Shown piece after piece: positions 31,943 to 39,794 of a stretch of DNA of 64,000 nucleotides; the first letter of the stretch is position 1, and the number at the start of each line of letters is the position of its first letter. A program made the position numbers and the translations under genes. Source of the stretch: Planosporangium spinosum (lineage in GTDB: Bacteria; Actinomycetota; Actinomycetes; Mycobacteriales; Micromonosporaceae). The DNA lies in NCBI RefSeq assembly GCF_049999945.1, contig NZ_JBLYUB010000001.1:372001-436000 (forward strand), given 5' to 3'. Below the pieces are notes generated by a model. The model saw only the letters and a list, made by a program, of their open reading frames with translations, did no database searches and was not told the DNA's origin.

Positions 31943-33715
31943 TCAGCGCAGCCAGGCCCAGGCTCTGGCGCTCCAGGTGTCCGACGCCCAGGCCCGCGCC
32001 GCCCAGGCCCGCGCGGCCCAGTCGTCGGACGCCCAGGCCCGCGCCGCCCAGTCGACCTCGGCCCAGGCCCGCGCCGCCCAGGCCCGCGCCGCCCAGTCGT
32101 CGGAGGCCCAGGCGCGCGCCGCCCAGTCCTCGGAGGCCCAGGCCCGGGCCGCCCACGCCCGCGCGGCCCACGCCCGCGCGGCCCACTCGTCACCGGCGCC
32201 GGCCCAGGCCCGCGCCGCCCAGGCCCGCGCCGCCCACGCACGGGCGGCCGGGTCCAGCTGTGCCCAGGCCCGCGCCGCCCAGTCGCGGGAGGGCGGGGTC
32301 AACGCCTTCCACGCGGCCTCGGCGGCGGCGCGGTCGCTGTCCAGGACGGCCTTCTCGAATGCCGCCCAGCGCTTGGCGTCCCGGCCGACCGCGTCGGTGT
32401 CCCGGTCGGACTGCGCCTGCGGAGGCGTACTGTGCCAACCCGGGGCAGCCGCGAGTGCGCGCGCGGCGTCGAGGCCGCCCGCACCGGCTCCGGCCGGCCG
32501 GGTCAGCCCGGCGGCGGTGTAGGCGGTACCGGTGACCAGGCTCTTCACCGCGTCGGGCCGAAGCCGGGGCTGCACCGCGAGCGCGGCAGCGACGACGCCG
32601 GAAGTCACGGCCGTCGCCATCGAGGTGCCGGAGCCGCGGAAGTAGTCACCGCCGATCCGCGCCTGTGGATTTGACCTGTCCACCACACTGCCCGGCGACC
32701 GCAGGCTGACGACGTGCCCGGCCGGGGCGACAAGATCCGGCTTGGCGTCCCCCTGCCACGTCGGGCCGCGCCCGGACCAGGTGCCGACCGTGTCGTCCCG
32801 ACGGCTGGCGGTACCCGACTCGTCGAGACCGCCGACGGTGAGCAGGACCGGGTCGTTGCCCGGCGACGTCACCGTGCCCGCGCCCGGCCCGTCGTTGCCC
32901 GACGGCACGACCACCGTGACACCGTGGCGCCACAGCGCCTCCAGGCCCTGGGTCAGCGGGTCGATCTGGTACGGCAGCGGACTGCCGGACGACAGCGACA
33001 GGTTGAGAACCTGTACCTGGCGCGCGTGTTCACTGATCCACTGGAGGCCCCGCAGCACGGTGATGAGGTCGGTGCGGCCCTGCGCGTCGGCGACCTTCAC
33101 GTCGATGAGCTTCGCCCCCGGCGCCACCCCTCGGTACGCCCCGCCGGAGACGGCACCGGTACCGGCGATGAGACCGGCCATGAAGGTGCCGTGGCCGTAG
33201 CCGTCACCGGCACCGGTACCGGTCAGGTCGACGCGCTGGGACACCTGTCCCGCGAGGTCCGGTACGTCCGCGATGCCGGTGTCGACCACCGCGACCGTGA
33301 CGCCCCGCCCCTCGTTGCCGCTGTTCGCCAGGCCCAGGGTCTGGCGAACGGTGGAGACCGCGCCGCCGGCGCCCGCGGTGGGCGTGGCTGCCACGCGCAG
33401 TTCCCGCTGCGGCGCCACCACCCACTCGGGTCCCAGCGCGGCCCCCTGCGGCAACCGGGCCGCGACGCCGTTCACCACGGGCAGGGTCGCCAGGAGACGA
33501 CCGCCCGCAGCCGCGACGGCCCTGGCCGCCCCGCCGGTGTCCGTACCGGTCACGACGACGTCCTGCCACCGCTGTCCGGTGGCGTTCGCTCCTGCGACAG
33601 CCGCTGCGGGTGCCGCGGTGGTCGCGACCGCCGCGGCCACCGCGGCAGCCAGCGCGGCACGCCGGAGGCGTGGTGGTGGCTTCCCTGCCCCCGCCATCGC
33701 CAGATCGGGTCCCAT
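31943..33715 (-). CDS. Secreted S8 (subtilisin) peptidase with C-terminal Trp-rich pentapeptide repeats
   Basis: A 590-residue exported protein. Signal peptide (RRAALAAAVAAAVATTAAPAAAVAG), short propeptide-like region, then an intact subtilase domain: Asp in VAVVDTGIADVPDL, His in DGYGHGTFMAGLIAG, oxyanion Asn in VVVPSGNDGPG, Ser in GTSMATAVTSGVVAAALAV. The last 112 residues (479-590) are built on a strict 5-residue period with 22 tryptophans, mostly AARAW alternating with ASDDW, ASEDW or AEVDW. This is not a known cell-wall-binding repeat; period 5 could form a solenoid, an amphipathic surface or a membrane-inserting strip. AAGGGGAGGTGAG precedes ATG 33715. The histidine kinase gene follows after 2 nt. 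Related actinobacterial subtilases carry other W-x-x-x-x tails, but I know of no assigned function. Confidence 0.9.
   Translation of the reverse strand: MGPDLAMAGAGKPPPRLRRAALAAAVAAAVATTAAPAAAVAGANATGQRWQDVVVTGTDTGGAARAVAAAGGRLLATLPVVNGVAARLPQGAALGPEWVVAPQRELRVAATPTAGAGGAVSTVRQTLGLANSGNEGRGVTVAVVDTGIADVPDLAGQVSQRVDLTGTGAGDGYGHGTFMAGLIAGTGAVSGGAYRGVAPGAKLIDVKVADAQGRTDLITVLRGLQWISEHARQVQVLNLSLSSGSPLPYQIDPLTQGLEALWRHGVTVVVPSGNDGPGAGTVTSPGNDPVLLTVGGLDESGTASRRDDTVGTWSGRGPTWQGDAKPDLVAPAGHVVSLRSPGSVVDRSNPQARIGGDYFRGSGTSMATAVTSGVVAAALAVQPRLRPDAVKSLVTGTAYTAAGLTRPAGAGAGGLDAARALAAAPGWHSTPPQAQSDRDTDAVGRDAKRWAAFEKAVLDSDRAAAEAAWKALTPPSRDWAARAWAQLDPAARAWAARAWAARAWAGAGDEWAARAWAARAWAARAWASEDWAARAWASDDWAARAWAARAWAEVDWAARAWASDDWAARAWAARAWASDTWSARAWAWLR
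31946..32281 (-). repeat. Tandem 15-bp repeats encoding the Trp pentapeptides
   Basis: The DNA coding for residues 479-590 is a near-perfect array of 15-bp units; on the plus strand the commonest is GCCCAGGCCCGCGCC. Divergence is concentrated in the codons of the acidic units. The array is open in several frames, which creates long spurious ORFs on both strands. Confidence 0.85.
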
Positions 33716-33935
33716 TGTCGGAACTCACCTCCCCTTGAGTCCGGGAGCCCCGTTCGGGACTCCTGACGGAGGTGATCGGCAGCGGCACACCGATCCTGAG
33801 GAAAGTGGGTGCGGTGGCGGGACCGTGTCATCCGGCGGGGGGACGCTCCCTGCGGAACGGCAGGTCGGGCACTCTGCCGTTTCGATGCCGGCCGGCCGGG
33901 TAGCCGGTCCGTCGAGTCGGTGAGGGAGCACGGCG

Positions 33936-34127
33936 ATGAACAAGCCCGACGACAAGAAGATCGAACGCCAGCGTCAGGGCCAGCGTACGGGTACCGACCT
34001 GAAGGGAGCCGAGGGCGAACCATTCGTCGTACCCGAGGCCGACGCGCGGCCGGAGCCCGACGCCACACCGCCCGAGTACCACCCGGTCCGCGCCGTGCCC
34101 GACGAGCCGCTCCCGCCGGAGGACTGA
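33936..34127 (+). CDS. Small charged hypothetical protein
   Basis: A 63-residue soluble protein, strongly charged and probably disordered: a Lys/Arg/Gln-rich start (NKPDDKKIERQRQGQRTG) and an acidic, Pro-rich end (PEADARPEPDATPPEY to DEPLPPED). GAGGGAG (33922-33928) lies 7 nt before ATG 33936, a good ribosome-binding site. It is divergent from the Trp-repeat protease and convergent with the surface-protein gene, with a strong terminator following. No family was recognised. Confidence 0.65.
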   Translation: MNKPDDKKIERQRQGQRTGTDLKGAEGEPFVVPEADARPEPDATPPEYHPVRAVPDEPLPPED

Positions 34128-34187
34128 CGATCCTGCGTACGGTCACCCCGGCGCCCGGCGAGACCGGGCCGACACCGCCGGTACGGG

Positions 34188-34224
34188 TTGCCCCGCCGAT
34201 CCCGTCCAGGGATCGGCGGGGCAA
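34188..34224. terminator. Bidirectional terminator, 16-bp perfect stem
   Basis: TTGCCCCGCCGATCCC (34188-34203) pairs exactly with 34209-34224 across a 5-nt loop. It sits between the convergent small gene (+) and the surface-protein gene (-) and is the tightest hairpin in the window. Confidence 0.85.
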
Positions 34225-34341
34225 CGACGGCGGCCCGGCGATGGGCGCGATCAACGACCGCACGGTCCGGCCGATCGTCGTCGGCGCGTCCGGTCCGGTC
34301 AACCTGCCGGCCACGCCGCCACGACCGGGCCGCGGCGACGA

Positions 34342-34944
34342 TCACACACTGGTGGCCCATCGCCGCGCCACGAGGAAGGCGCTCGCGCCGAGAAGGCCGA
34401 CAGCGGCCAGTGCCAGCAGCGGCGAACCGTCGCGGCCGGCCGTACCACCGCCACCGGCGCTGACCGGACCCAGCGGCGTCACGTTCGCCTCCGGCTTCCC
34501 GGCCTCCGACTCCTCCGACCTCACGGCCTCGCGCGCTTCCGGCTCCTCCGACTTTGCCGCCTTGTGCGCCTCCGGCTTCCCGGCCTCGGACTCCTCCGGC
34601 TTCGCCGCCTTGTGCGCCTCCGGCTTCCCGGCCTCGGACTCCTCCGGCTTCGCCGCCTCGGACTCCGTCTTCTTCACCGACTCGGCCGTCTCCGGCTTCC
34701 CGGCCGGGGTCACCTTCGCCTTCGCCGTCGCGGACGGAGTCGTCGGGGTGGCCTCGGCCAGTGGACGGCTGGCCGCCGCGATCCCACCGGTACCCGCCAA
34801 TACCATGACCCCGACCGATACCGCCATGACCGCGGGCGATGCCGCTGCCGATAGACGCGGCCACACCCGGCCACGCCGGTGAGCCGGACGCCACGTACCG
34901 TGCGGGGACTTCGGATCGAAACTCTTCTGAGACATCGTGTGCAC
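34342..34944 (-). CDS. Second sortase-type surface protein (paralogue of the 8736-9233 product)
   Basis: A 200-residue protein: signal peptide (AVMAVSVGVMVLAGTGGIAAA) followed, as in the paralogue, by ASRPLAEATPT; then a long acidic/basic low-complexity stalk made of repeats such as KPEESEAGKPEAHKAA; then GPVSAGGGGTAGRDG, a hydrophobic segment (SPLLALAAVGLLGASAFLVA) and RRWATSV. The shared GxVSAGGGGTAG plus membrane segment and basic tail mark both as likely substrates of the same sorting machinery, although no sortase gene is adjacent here. GTG 34944 is chosen because AGAGGGA lies just upstream and it aligns with the paralogue start (the paralogue start lies 138 nt from its promoter, this one 137); ATG 34947 and 34935 are alternatives. 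Function is unknown; the stalk would hold charge at the cell surface. Confidence 0.75.
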   Translation of the reverse strand: MHTMSQKSFDPKSPHGTWRPAHRRGRVWPRLSAAASPAVMAVSVGVMVLAGTGGIAAASRPLAEATPTTPSATAKAKVTPAGKPETAESVKKTESEAAKPEESEAGKPEAHKAAKPEESEAGKPEAHKAAKSEEPEAREAVRSEESEAGKPEANVTPLGPVSAGGGGTAGRDGSPLLALAAVGLLGASAFLVARRWATSV

Positions 34945-35080
34945 CATTCCCTCTGAGACGACAACGTCGAGCAGTGACCTGGAACTACTGGGGGTTGCGC
35001 GTGGTGCGGCGACGCAGGGTGGGAACACGCCGGCTGGCCGCGGCGAGCGATGCCGTCGCTACCGGGCCGGCGGGTGCGCG

Positions 35081-35105
35081 GTACCCCGACCGCGGCGGGC
35101 TATTC
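35081..35105 (-). promoter_or_regulatory. Sigma-B/F-like promoter of the second surface-protein gene
   Basis: On the minus strand GAAT (35102-35105), a 15-nt spacer and GGGTAC (35081-35086) fit the GNNT-N14-16-GGGTAY consensus. The 23-nt block from 35081 matches the one at 9371 with one difference and sits at the same distance from the start codon. The rest of the 520-bp gap from 34945 to 35468 shows the conserved leader up to about 35080 and nothing recognisable beyond 35110. Confidence 0.65.
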
Positions 35106-35468
35106 ACCGCGCGACCGACCAAATGGGACGGAATTGGCCGTGGACCGGACCGGGCGCTCCGGGCCGCGAGAACGGAACCGAGATCCACCGGTACGGCCAG
35201 GTCAAGGCCAATATGCGGGGATCAGTCCATCGAGGACATTGGCCGGTTCGATACACGTCGGGCGATTGTGTCGGCGATGACCGCATGGGGATCGACGGGG
35301 CCGGGCGGTGTTCGGGTGGACCGGCCCCCCTACGGAACGCCATCGATGGATCCGCTGTCTCGCGACGGACCGGGGCGGCACCTCAGCCGCCACCCCGGTC
35401 CCCCGTGGACGGTGGCACGCCGTCCGTGCACCGGGCGGCCCGCGCCGCACTGAACGACCGGACGGCCA

Positions 35469-35784
35469 TCACCCGCCGGCGAGGCCCGCCATTCCCTGAC
35501 CGACGGGAACGCGACGCAGGTGGATACCGGCCGGCACCTCGAAGATCAGTGTCGGGTCCTGCTCGTCGGCGGTACCCGGGAACGGCCGGGGCCGGTCCCC
35601 CTCGTTGGTGAAGACGATCGCGACGACGCAGACGTGGTCGGCGTCGGTGTCCCCGGAGCCAGGTGGGCGGTGGCGCCGCACCGGTCACCGGCCCGCGCGT
35701 CCGGGCCGATGACCGGTCGCCACAGCCACCGAGGAGCGTGCCGAGCAGTAGCACGACGGCGATCCTGGTGGCTACCTGGTCCAC
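35469..35784 (-). pseudogene. Frameshifted lipoprotein gene
   Basis: GTG 35784 opens a frame with a good lipoprotein signal (RIAVVLLLGTLLGGCGD) that loses protein character after about 40 residues. From about 35681 a different minus-strand frame continues with natural sequence (DHVCVVAIVFTNEGDRPRPF, IFEVPAGIHLRRVPVGQGMA) to a TGA at 35469. A one-base shift near 35650-35690 would join them into a ~100-residue lipoprotein with a telokin-like or DUF4352-like beta fold. The start overlaps the end of the preceding decayed gene, as in an operon. A sequencing error remains possible, but the neighbouring gene is also broken. Confidence 0.6.
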
Positions 35785-36141
35785 AGCCTGATGTTGCGGA
35801 AGTGCACCGAGGTGACCGCGCCGTCGGGCAGGCCGTTGTTGTAGGCGCCGTTGTTGTAGGCGCCGTTCTTGACGTACCAGTCGGCGCCGCCCTTGGCGTA
35901 CCGGCGGGTGTACACCAGGTCGCCGTTGGTGTGGTAGATCTGGGCGTTGATCGGTTCTCCGTCAGTGTTGCTCTTGATCTGCGCGATGGCGGTTGATCTG
36001 CGTGCTGGCGGTCTTCATGAGCGGGGCGTCCGTCCGGTTCTGCACCGTGTATCCGGCCGTGTACTGCCGGTAGCCGGCGGTCGGGTCCACGGCCGCGGAG
36101 GCGTTCTACACGGCGATGGCGAGCGGGACCACCGCTGTCAC
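35772..36141 (-). pseudogene. Decayed gene for a small secreted protein
   Basis: Reading minus-strand from about 36141, the sequence TAVVPLAIAV is followed by an in-frame TAG (near 36109), then NASAAVDPTAGYRQYTAGYT and VQNRTDAPLMKTASTQIN. A frameshift near 36000 then gives AQIKSNTDGEPINAQIYHTN, GDLVYTRRYAKGGADWYVKN and a tail NGAYNNGAYNNGLPDGAVTS ending in LWTR and TAG at 35772. Together they look like one exported ~120-residue protein of unknown family carrying both a stop and a frameshift. The TAG overlaps the next start (GTG 35784), so the two broken genes were once an operon. Confidence 0.6.
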
Positions 36142-36150
36142 CGTGTCCAA

Positions 36151-36188
36151 CCGGTGATCCGGGGCGGACCCGCCACCCGGATCACCGG
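36151..36188. repeat. 13-bp inverted repeat upstream of the DMT gene
   Basis: CCGGTGATCCGGG (36151-36163) is the exact reverse complement of CCCGGATCACCGG (36176-36188), with a 12-nt centre that can itself pair. It lies between the decayed gene and the DMT transporter; it may be an operator or a hairpin. Confidence 0.5.
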
Positions 36189-36357
36189 ACGTGGTCGACG
36201 GTTAACCGGGGCCCGTCGTGGTAGGGCAGCCTGCGTGTCCACCCCCGAGCCGCGGCCCACCGACACCCGGGCGATCGTGTCGACCCACCCGGTCGTCACC
36301 CCCGCGCGCGACATCCGGGTGGCCCGCTGACCCCGACGACGCTGGCTGGCAGGCGTC

Positions 36358-37239
36358 ATGAACGCGATCGCGGTCGTGGCTGCGCTCGGCGCGGCCGCCG
36401 CCTTCGCGGTCGGCTCCACGCTGCAGCAGCGGGCCGCGAAGCAGCAGGAGCGGGCCAGGCCGCTGGATCCCCGGTTGCTCATGCGGCTGCTCCGCCAGCC
36501 CCTGTGGCTGGTGGCCTGGATCCCGGAAGCCGTCGGCACCGGACTACAGGCGCTCGCTCTCCACTACGGCCCGCTCGTCCTCGTCGAGCCGCTGCTGGTC
36601 AGCGGCCTGTTCCTGGCCATCCCCCTGGAGGCTGCCCTCAACCGGCGGCCGGTGCACGCGCGCGACTTCGCCGTGGTGCTCACCGGCGGCGCCGGCCTGG
36701 CCGCCTTCCTGCTCGCCGCCGACCCCCGGCCCGGGGTACCCGAACCCTCGGTGACCGGCTGGCTGGGCGTCGCGCTGTGGGCCGGTCCCGTCCTGGCGGC
36801 CTGCCTCGTCGCCGGATGGCGCACCCGCAACGCCACCCGGGGCGCCCTGCTGGGAGTCGCCACCGGCCTGCTCTTCGGGATCGCCGCCTCGCTGCTCAAG
36901 ACGCTGACCTCGCAACTGGCCACCGAGCCGCTCACGGTGCTCGCCCGGGGCCAGTTCTATGCGCTCGTGGTCGTCGGGCTCGGCGCGGTGATCCTGAACC
37001 AGAACGCCTTCCAGAACGGGCGGCTGGCCGTACCGCTCACCGCGATCGCCATCGCCGATCCGGCCGCCAGCGTCGCGATCGGCGTGACCGCCTTCCACGA
37101 GCGGCTCTCCACCGACGGGCCGCGCCTGGCCGTCCAGGCGGCCGCCACGCTCGCCATGGCCGGCGCGATCTGGCTCGCCACCACGGCCCGATCGAACTCC
37201 GAACACGGCGACCGGCCCGCGGAGCACCCACCCGGCTGA
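36358..37239 (+). CDS. DMT-superfamily (EamA-like) transporter 1
   Basis: A 293-residue membrane protein with nine to ten hydrophobic segments. Features: AFAVGSTLQQRAAKQQERARPL at the N-terminus, PLVLVEPLLVSGLFLAIPLEAALNRR in the first repeat, and QNAFQNGRLAVPLTAIAIADPAASVAIGVTAFHERL in the second, where the glutamate/arginine end of the EamA repeat is seen. Its closest relative in the window is the minus-strand gene at 39795-40712, which shares the Q-Q-R-A-A start and the (V)LVEPL and PLS..YPA..AAEP patterns. Substrate unknown; this group is sometimes annotated as a magnesium- or multidrug-type transporter. It precedes cydAB by 99 nt. Confidence 0.82.
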   Translation: MNAIAVVAALGAAAAFAVGSTLQQRAAKQQERARPLDPRLLMRLLRQPLWLVAWIPEAVGTGLQALALHYGPLVLVEPLLVSGLFLAIPLEAALNRRPVHARDFAVVLTGGAGLAAFLLAADPRPGVPEPSVTGWLGVALWAGPVLAACLVAGWRTRNATRGALLGVATGLLFGIAASLLKTLTSQLATEPLTVLARGQFYALVVVGLGAVILNQNAFQNGRLAVPLTAIAIADPAASVAIGVTAFHERLSTDGPRLAVQAAATLAMAGAIWLATTARSNSEHGDRPAEHPPG

Positions 37240-37338
37240 CCGGGCGGCACCCCGTGCACCGAGCGACCGGACGACGCCCCGTGCACCGAGCGACCGGGCG
37301 GCACGTTTGGCGCCCGACACGGCGGGAACGGCCCAGGT

Positions 37339-38727
37339 ATGACGACGCCGGCGGCAGGCGGCCCGTTGCTTGCCGGCCCCGCGACCCCGCTCGACCTGAT
37401 CGCCGCCCGGGAACAGATGGCCCTGTCGCTGGGGTGGCACATCATCCTCGCCTGTCTGGGCGTCGCGCTGCCCGGCCTGACCGCCTTCATGGAGTGGCGG
37501 GGCATCCGCACCGGCGATCAGGTGTACAACGTCCTGGCGCACCGCTGGGCGAAGGCGATGGGGGTCCTGTTCGCCATCGGGGCGGTCTCCGGCACCATTC
37601 TCAGTTTCGAGCTCGGGCTGCTCTGGCCCGGGATGATGGGCGTGTACGGGCAGGTGGTCGGGCTGCCGTTCGCGTTGGAGGGGTTCGCGTTCTTCATCGA
37701 GGCGATCTTCATCGGGATCTACCTGTACGCCTGGGACCGGCTCCCGCCTCGGGTGCACCTGTGGACGGCGGCACCGGTCTTCATCTCGGGGGTGGCGTCC
37801 GCGTTCTTCGTGGTGACCGCGAACGCGTGGATGAACCAGCCGCGCGGCTTCCTCCTCGACGGCGGGCAGATCACGCACGTCGACCCGTGGCGGGCGATGT
37901 TCAACCCGGCCACCCCGCCGCAGACCACCCACATGATCCTCGCCGCGTTCATGGTCGCCGGGTTCACCACCGCGGCGGTGTACGCGGTCGGTATGCTCCG
38001 CGGCCGCCGGGACCGGTACCACCGGCTCGGCTTCCTGGTGCCGTTCACGTTCGCCGCCGTCGTCACCCCGTTCCAGATCGTCGTCGGGGACTGGGCCGCC
38101 CGGTTCCTGGCCCACTACCAGCCGGCCAAGCTCGCCGCGGCCGAGGGGCTGTACCGGACCCACTCACACGTACCGCTGAGCGTCGGCGGGGTCTACCTGG
38201 ACAACGAGCTGCGGTACGCCCTCGAGATCCCGAACGGGCTGTCGCTGCTGGTCGGCGAGAGCCCCGAGACGGTCGTGATCGGTCTGAACCGGTTCCCGCC
38301 CGACGTCCGCCCACCCGTCAACATCGTGCACTGGTCGTTCGACATCATGGTGGGCATCGGCTTCGGCCTGCTCCTGCTCGGGCTGTGGCTGTTGTTGTCC
38401 TGGTGGCGGCGCCGTGACCTGCCGCGCACCCGGTGGTTCCTGTGGCTGGCGGCGCTCGCCGGCATCGCCTCCGTCGTCGCGCTGGAGTGCGGATGGATCG
38501 TCACCGAGGTGGGCCGCCAGCCGTGGATCGTCTACAGCCACATGCGCGTCTCGCAGGCGGTCAACCCCGCGCCGGGACTCGTCGCCGGGTTGGTGATCGT
38601 GATCGTCGTGTACCTCGCGATGACCGTCGCCGCCGTGTACGTGCTCCGCCGGCTGGCCCGGGGCGGCCCGGAGGTGGCGCCGCAGGAGCCCGGCATCCCC
38701 CACGAGCAGGGCGCGGCGAGACCATGA
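37339..38727 (+). CDS. cydA: Cytochrome bd-type quinol oxidase subunit I
   Basis: A 462-residue membrane protein with nine predicted segments. Conserved parts include REQMALSLGWHIILACLGVALP (heme-b595 axial histidine), MMGVYGQVVGLPFALEGFAFFIEAIFIGIYLYAW (proton-path glutamates), TTHMILAAFMVAGF (heme b558 histidine) and HRLGFLVPFTFAAVVTPFQIVVGDWAAR. The Q-loop is short, as in the cyanide-insensitive (CIO/CioA) subgroup. With CydB it oxidises quinol and reduces oxygen to water at the membrane, useful at low oxygen or under respiratory stress. The stop overlaps cydB by 4 nt. No cydCD genes, needed for assembly in many bacteria, are adjacent. Confidence 0.92.
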   Translation: MTTPAAGGPLLAGPATPLDLIAAREQMALSLGWHIILACLGVALPGLTAFMEWRGIRTGDQVYNVLAHRWAKAMGVLFAIGAVSGTILSFELGLLWPGMMGVYGQVVGLPFALEGFAFFIEAIFIGIYLYAWDRLPPRVHLWTAAPVFISGVASAFFVVTANAWMNQPRGFLLDGGQITHVDPWRAMFNPATPPQTTHMILAAFMVAGFTTAAVYAVGMLRGRRDRYHRLGFLVPFTFAAVVTPFQIVVGDWAARFLAHYQPAKLAAAEGLYRTHSHVPLSVGGVYLDNELRYALEIPNGLSLLVGESPETVVIGLNRFPPDVRPPVNIVHWSFDIMVGIGFGLLLLGLWLLLSWWRRRDLPRTRWFLWLAALAGIASVVALECGWIVTEVGRQPWIVYSHMRVSQAVNPAPGLVAGLVIVIVVYLAMTVAAVYVLRRLARGGPEVAPQEPGIPHEQGAARP

Positions 38728-39746
38728 CCGCCGCGCAGGCGCTGCTGGCGATCCTGTGGATCAGTCTGACCCTCTACGCGCTGCTGGCCGGTGCGGACTT
38801 CGGCGCCGGGTTCTGGGACCTGCTCGCCGGGAACCCCCACCGTGGCCGGCCCATGCGGGACCTGATCGAGGAGGTCATCGGTCCGGTGTGGGAGGCCAAC
38901 CACGTCTGGCTGATCTTCGTACTGGTCCTGTTGTGGACCGCGTTCCCGCCGGTGTTCGCCTCGGTCATGTCGACGCTGTACATCCCGCTGACGCTGGCGG
39001 CCATCGGCATCATCGGCCGGGGCGCGGCCTTCGCCTTCCGCAAGGCGGTCACCACGCTGTGGCAGCAGCGCCTGTTCGGCGGCGCCTTCGCCCTCTCGTC
39101 GATCCTGACGCCGTTCTTCATGGGCACCGTAGCCGGCGGCATCGCCTCCGGACGGGTACCGCCCGGCCTGGCCCGTGGCGACATCGTCACCAGCTGGCTG
39201 AACCCGACCTCGTTCCTCGGTGGTGTCCTCGCCGTCGGCACCTGCGCCTACCTGGCGGCGATGTACCTGTGCCACGACGCCGAGCGGCTGGGCCAGCCCG
39301 ACCTCGCCGAGGCGTTCCGCCGGCGGGGACTGATCACCGGGATCGTCGTCGGCGTGGTCGTGATCGCCGGGGCGGGAGTCCTCCACGCCGACGCTCCCCT
39401 GCTGTTCCAGGGCCTCACCCACCGCGCCCTGCCGCTGGCGATCCTCTCCGCGCTCGCCGGGATCGTCTCGCTGGGTCTGCTCGTGGCCCGCCGGTACGTC
39501 CTCGTGCGCGGCAGCGCCGCCCTCGCCGTCACCGCGGTGCTGTGGGGCTGGGCCGTCGCCCAGTACCCGTCCATGCTGCCCCCCGACGCCGACTACCGTC
39601 AGGTCTCCGCGTACCGCGCCGTCCTCGACTCCACCCTGGTCGTCGTGGTGATCGGCGCCCTGATCCTCGTCCCCTCGCTCATCTGGATGTTCGTGCTCTT
39701 CCAGCGCCGCGAGCCGGCGGCACCCGAGGGAGTAGTACGCCCGTAG
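38724..39746 (+). CDS. cydB: Cytochrome bd-type quinol oxidase subunit II
   Basis: A 340-residue membrane protein with about eight segments. The N-terminal signature LTLYALLAGADFGAGFWDLLAG and IEEVIGPVWEANHVWLIFVLVLLWTAFPPVFASVMSTLYIPLT are the CydB hallmarks. It pairs with CydA; ATG 38724 overlaps the cydA stop (ATGA), so both are made together. GGGCGCGGCGAG precedes the start. It ends 48 nt before the convergent DMT transporter gene. The combination forms the complete structural part of the oxidase; no CydX-like small subunit was found. Confidence 0.92.
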   Translation: MTAAQALLAILWISLTLYALLAGADFGAGFWDLLAGNPHRGRPMRDLIEEVIGPVWEANHVWLIFVLVLLWTAFPPVFASVMSTLYIPLTLAAIGIIGRGAAFAFRKAVTTLWQQRLFGGAFALSSILTPFFMGTVAGGIASGRVPPGLARGDIVTSWLNPTSFLGGVLAVGTCAYLAAMYLCHDAERLGQPDLAEAFRRRGLITGIVVGVVVIAGAGVLHADAPLLFQGLTHRALPLAILSALAGIVSLGLLVARRYVLVRGSAALAVTAVLWGWAVAQYPSMLPPDADYRQVSAYRAVLDSTLVVVVIGALILVPSLIWMFVLFQRREPAAPEGVVRP

Positions 39747-39794
39747 CCGACTCCCCCATGGGAGGAGAGAGAGCCGGGACACGGTCGTCACCGG

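Noticed and set aside
31946..32290. Periodic repeats that look like a CRISPR or satellite array
   Set aside because: The period is 15 bp with no spacers, and in the protease frame it encodes a regular peptide repeat.
30519..32522. Long plus-strand frame opposite the histidine kinase and Trp repeat
   Set aside because: Composition (Gly/Arg/Asp-rich, Ala/Gln repeats) is that of antisense translation; the minus strand has complete kinase motifs.
36504..38417. 637-residue plus-strand frame across the DMT and cydA genes
   Set aside because: It overlaps two well-supported membrane proteins and is an Arg/Pro-rich out-of-frame reading.
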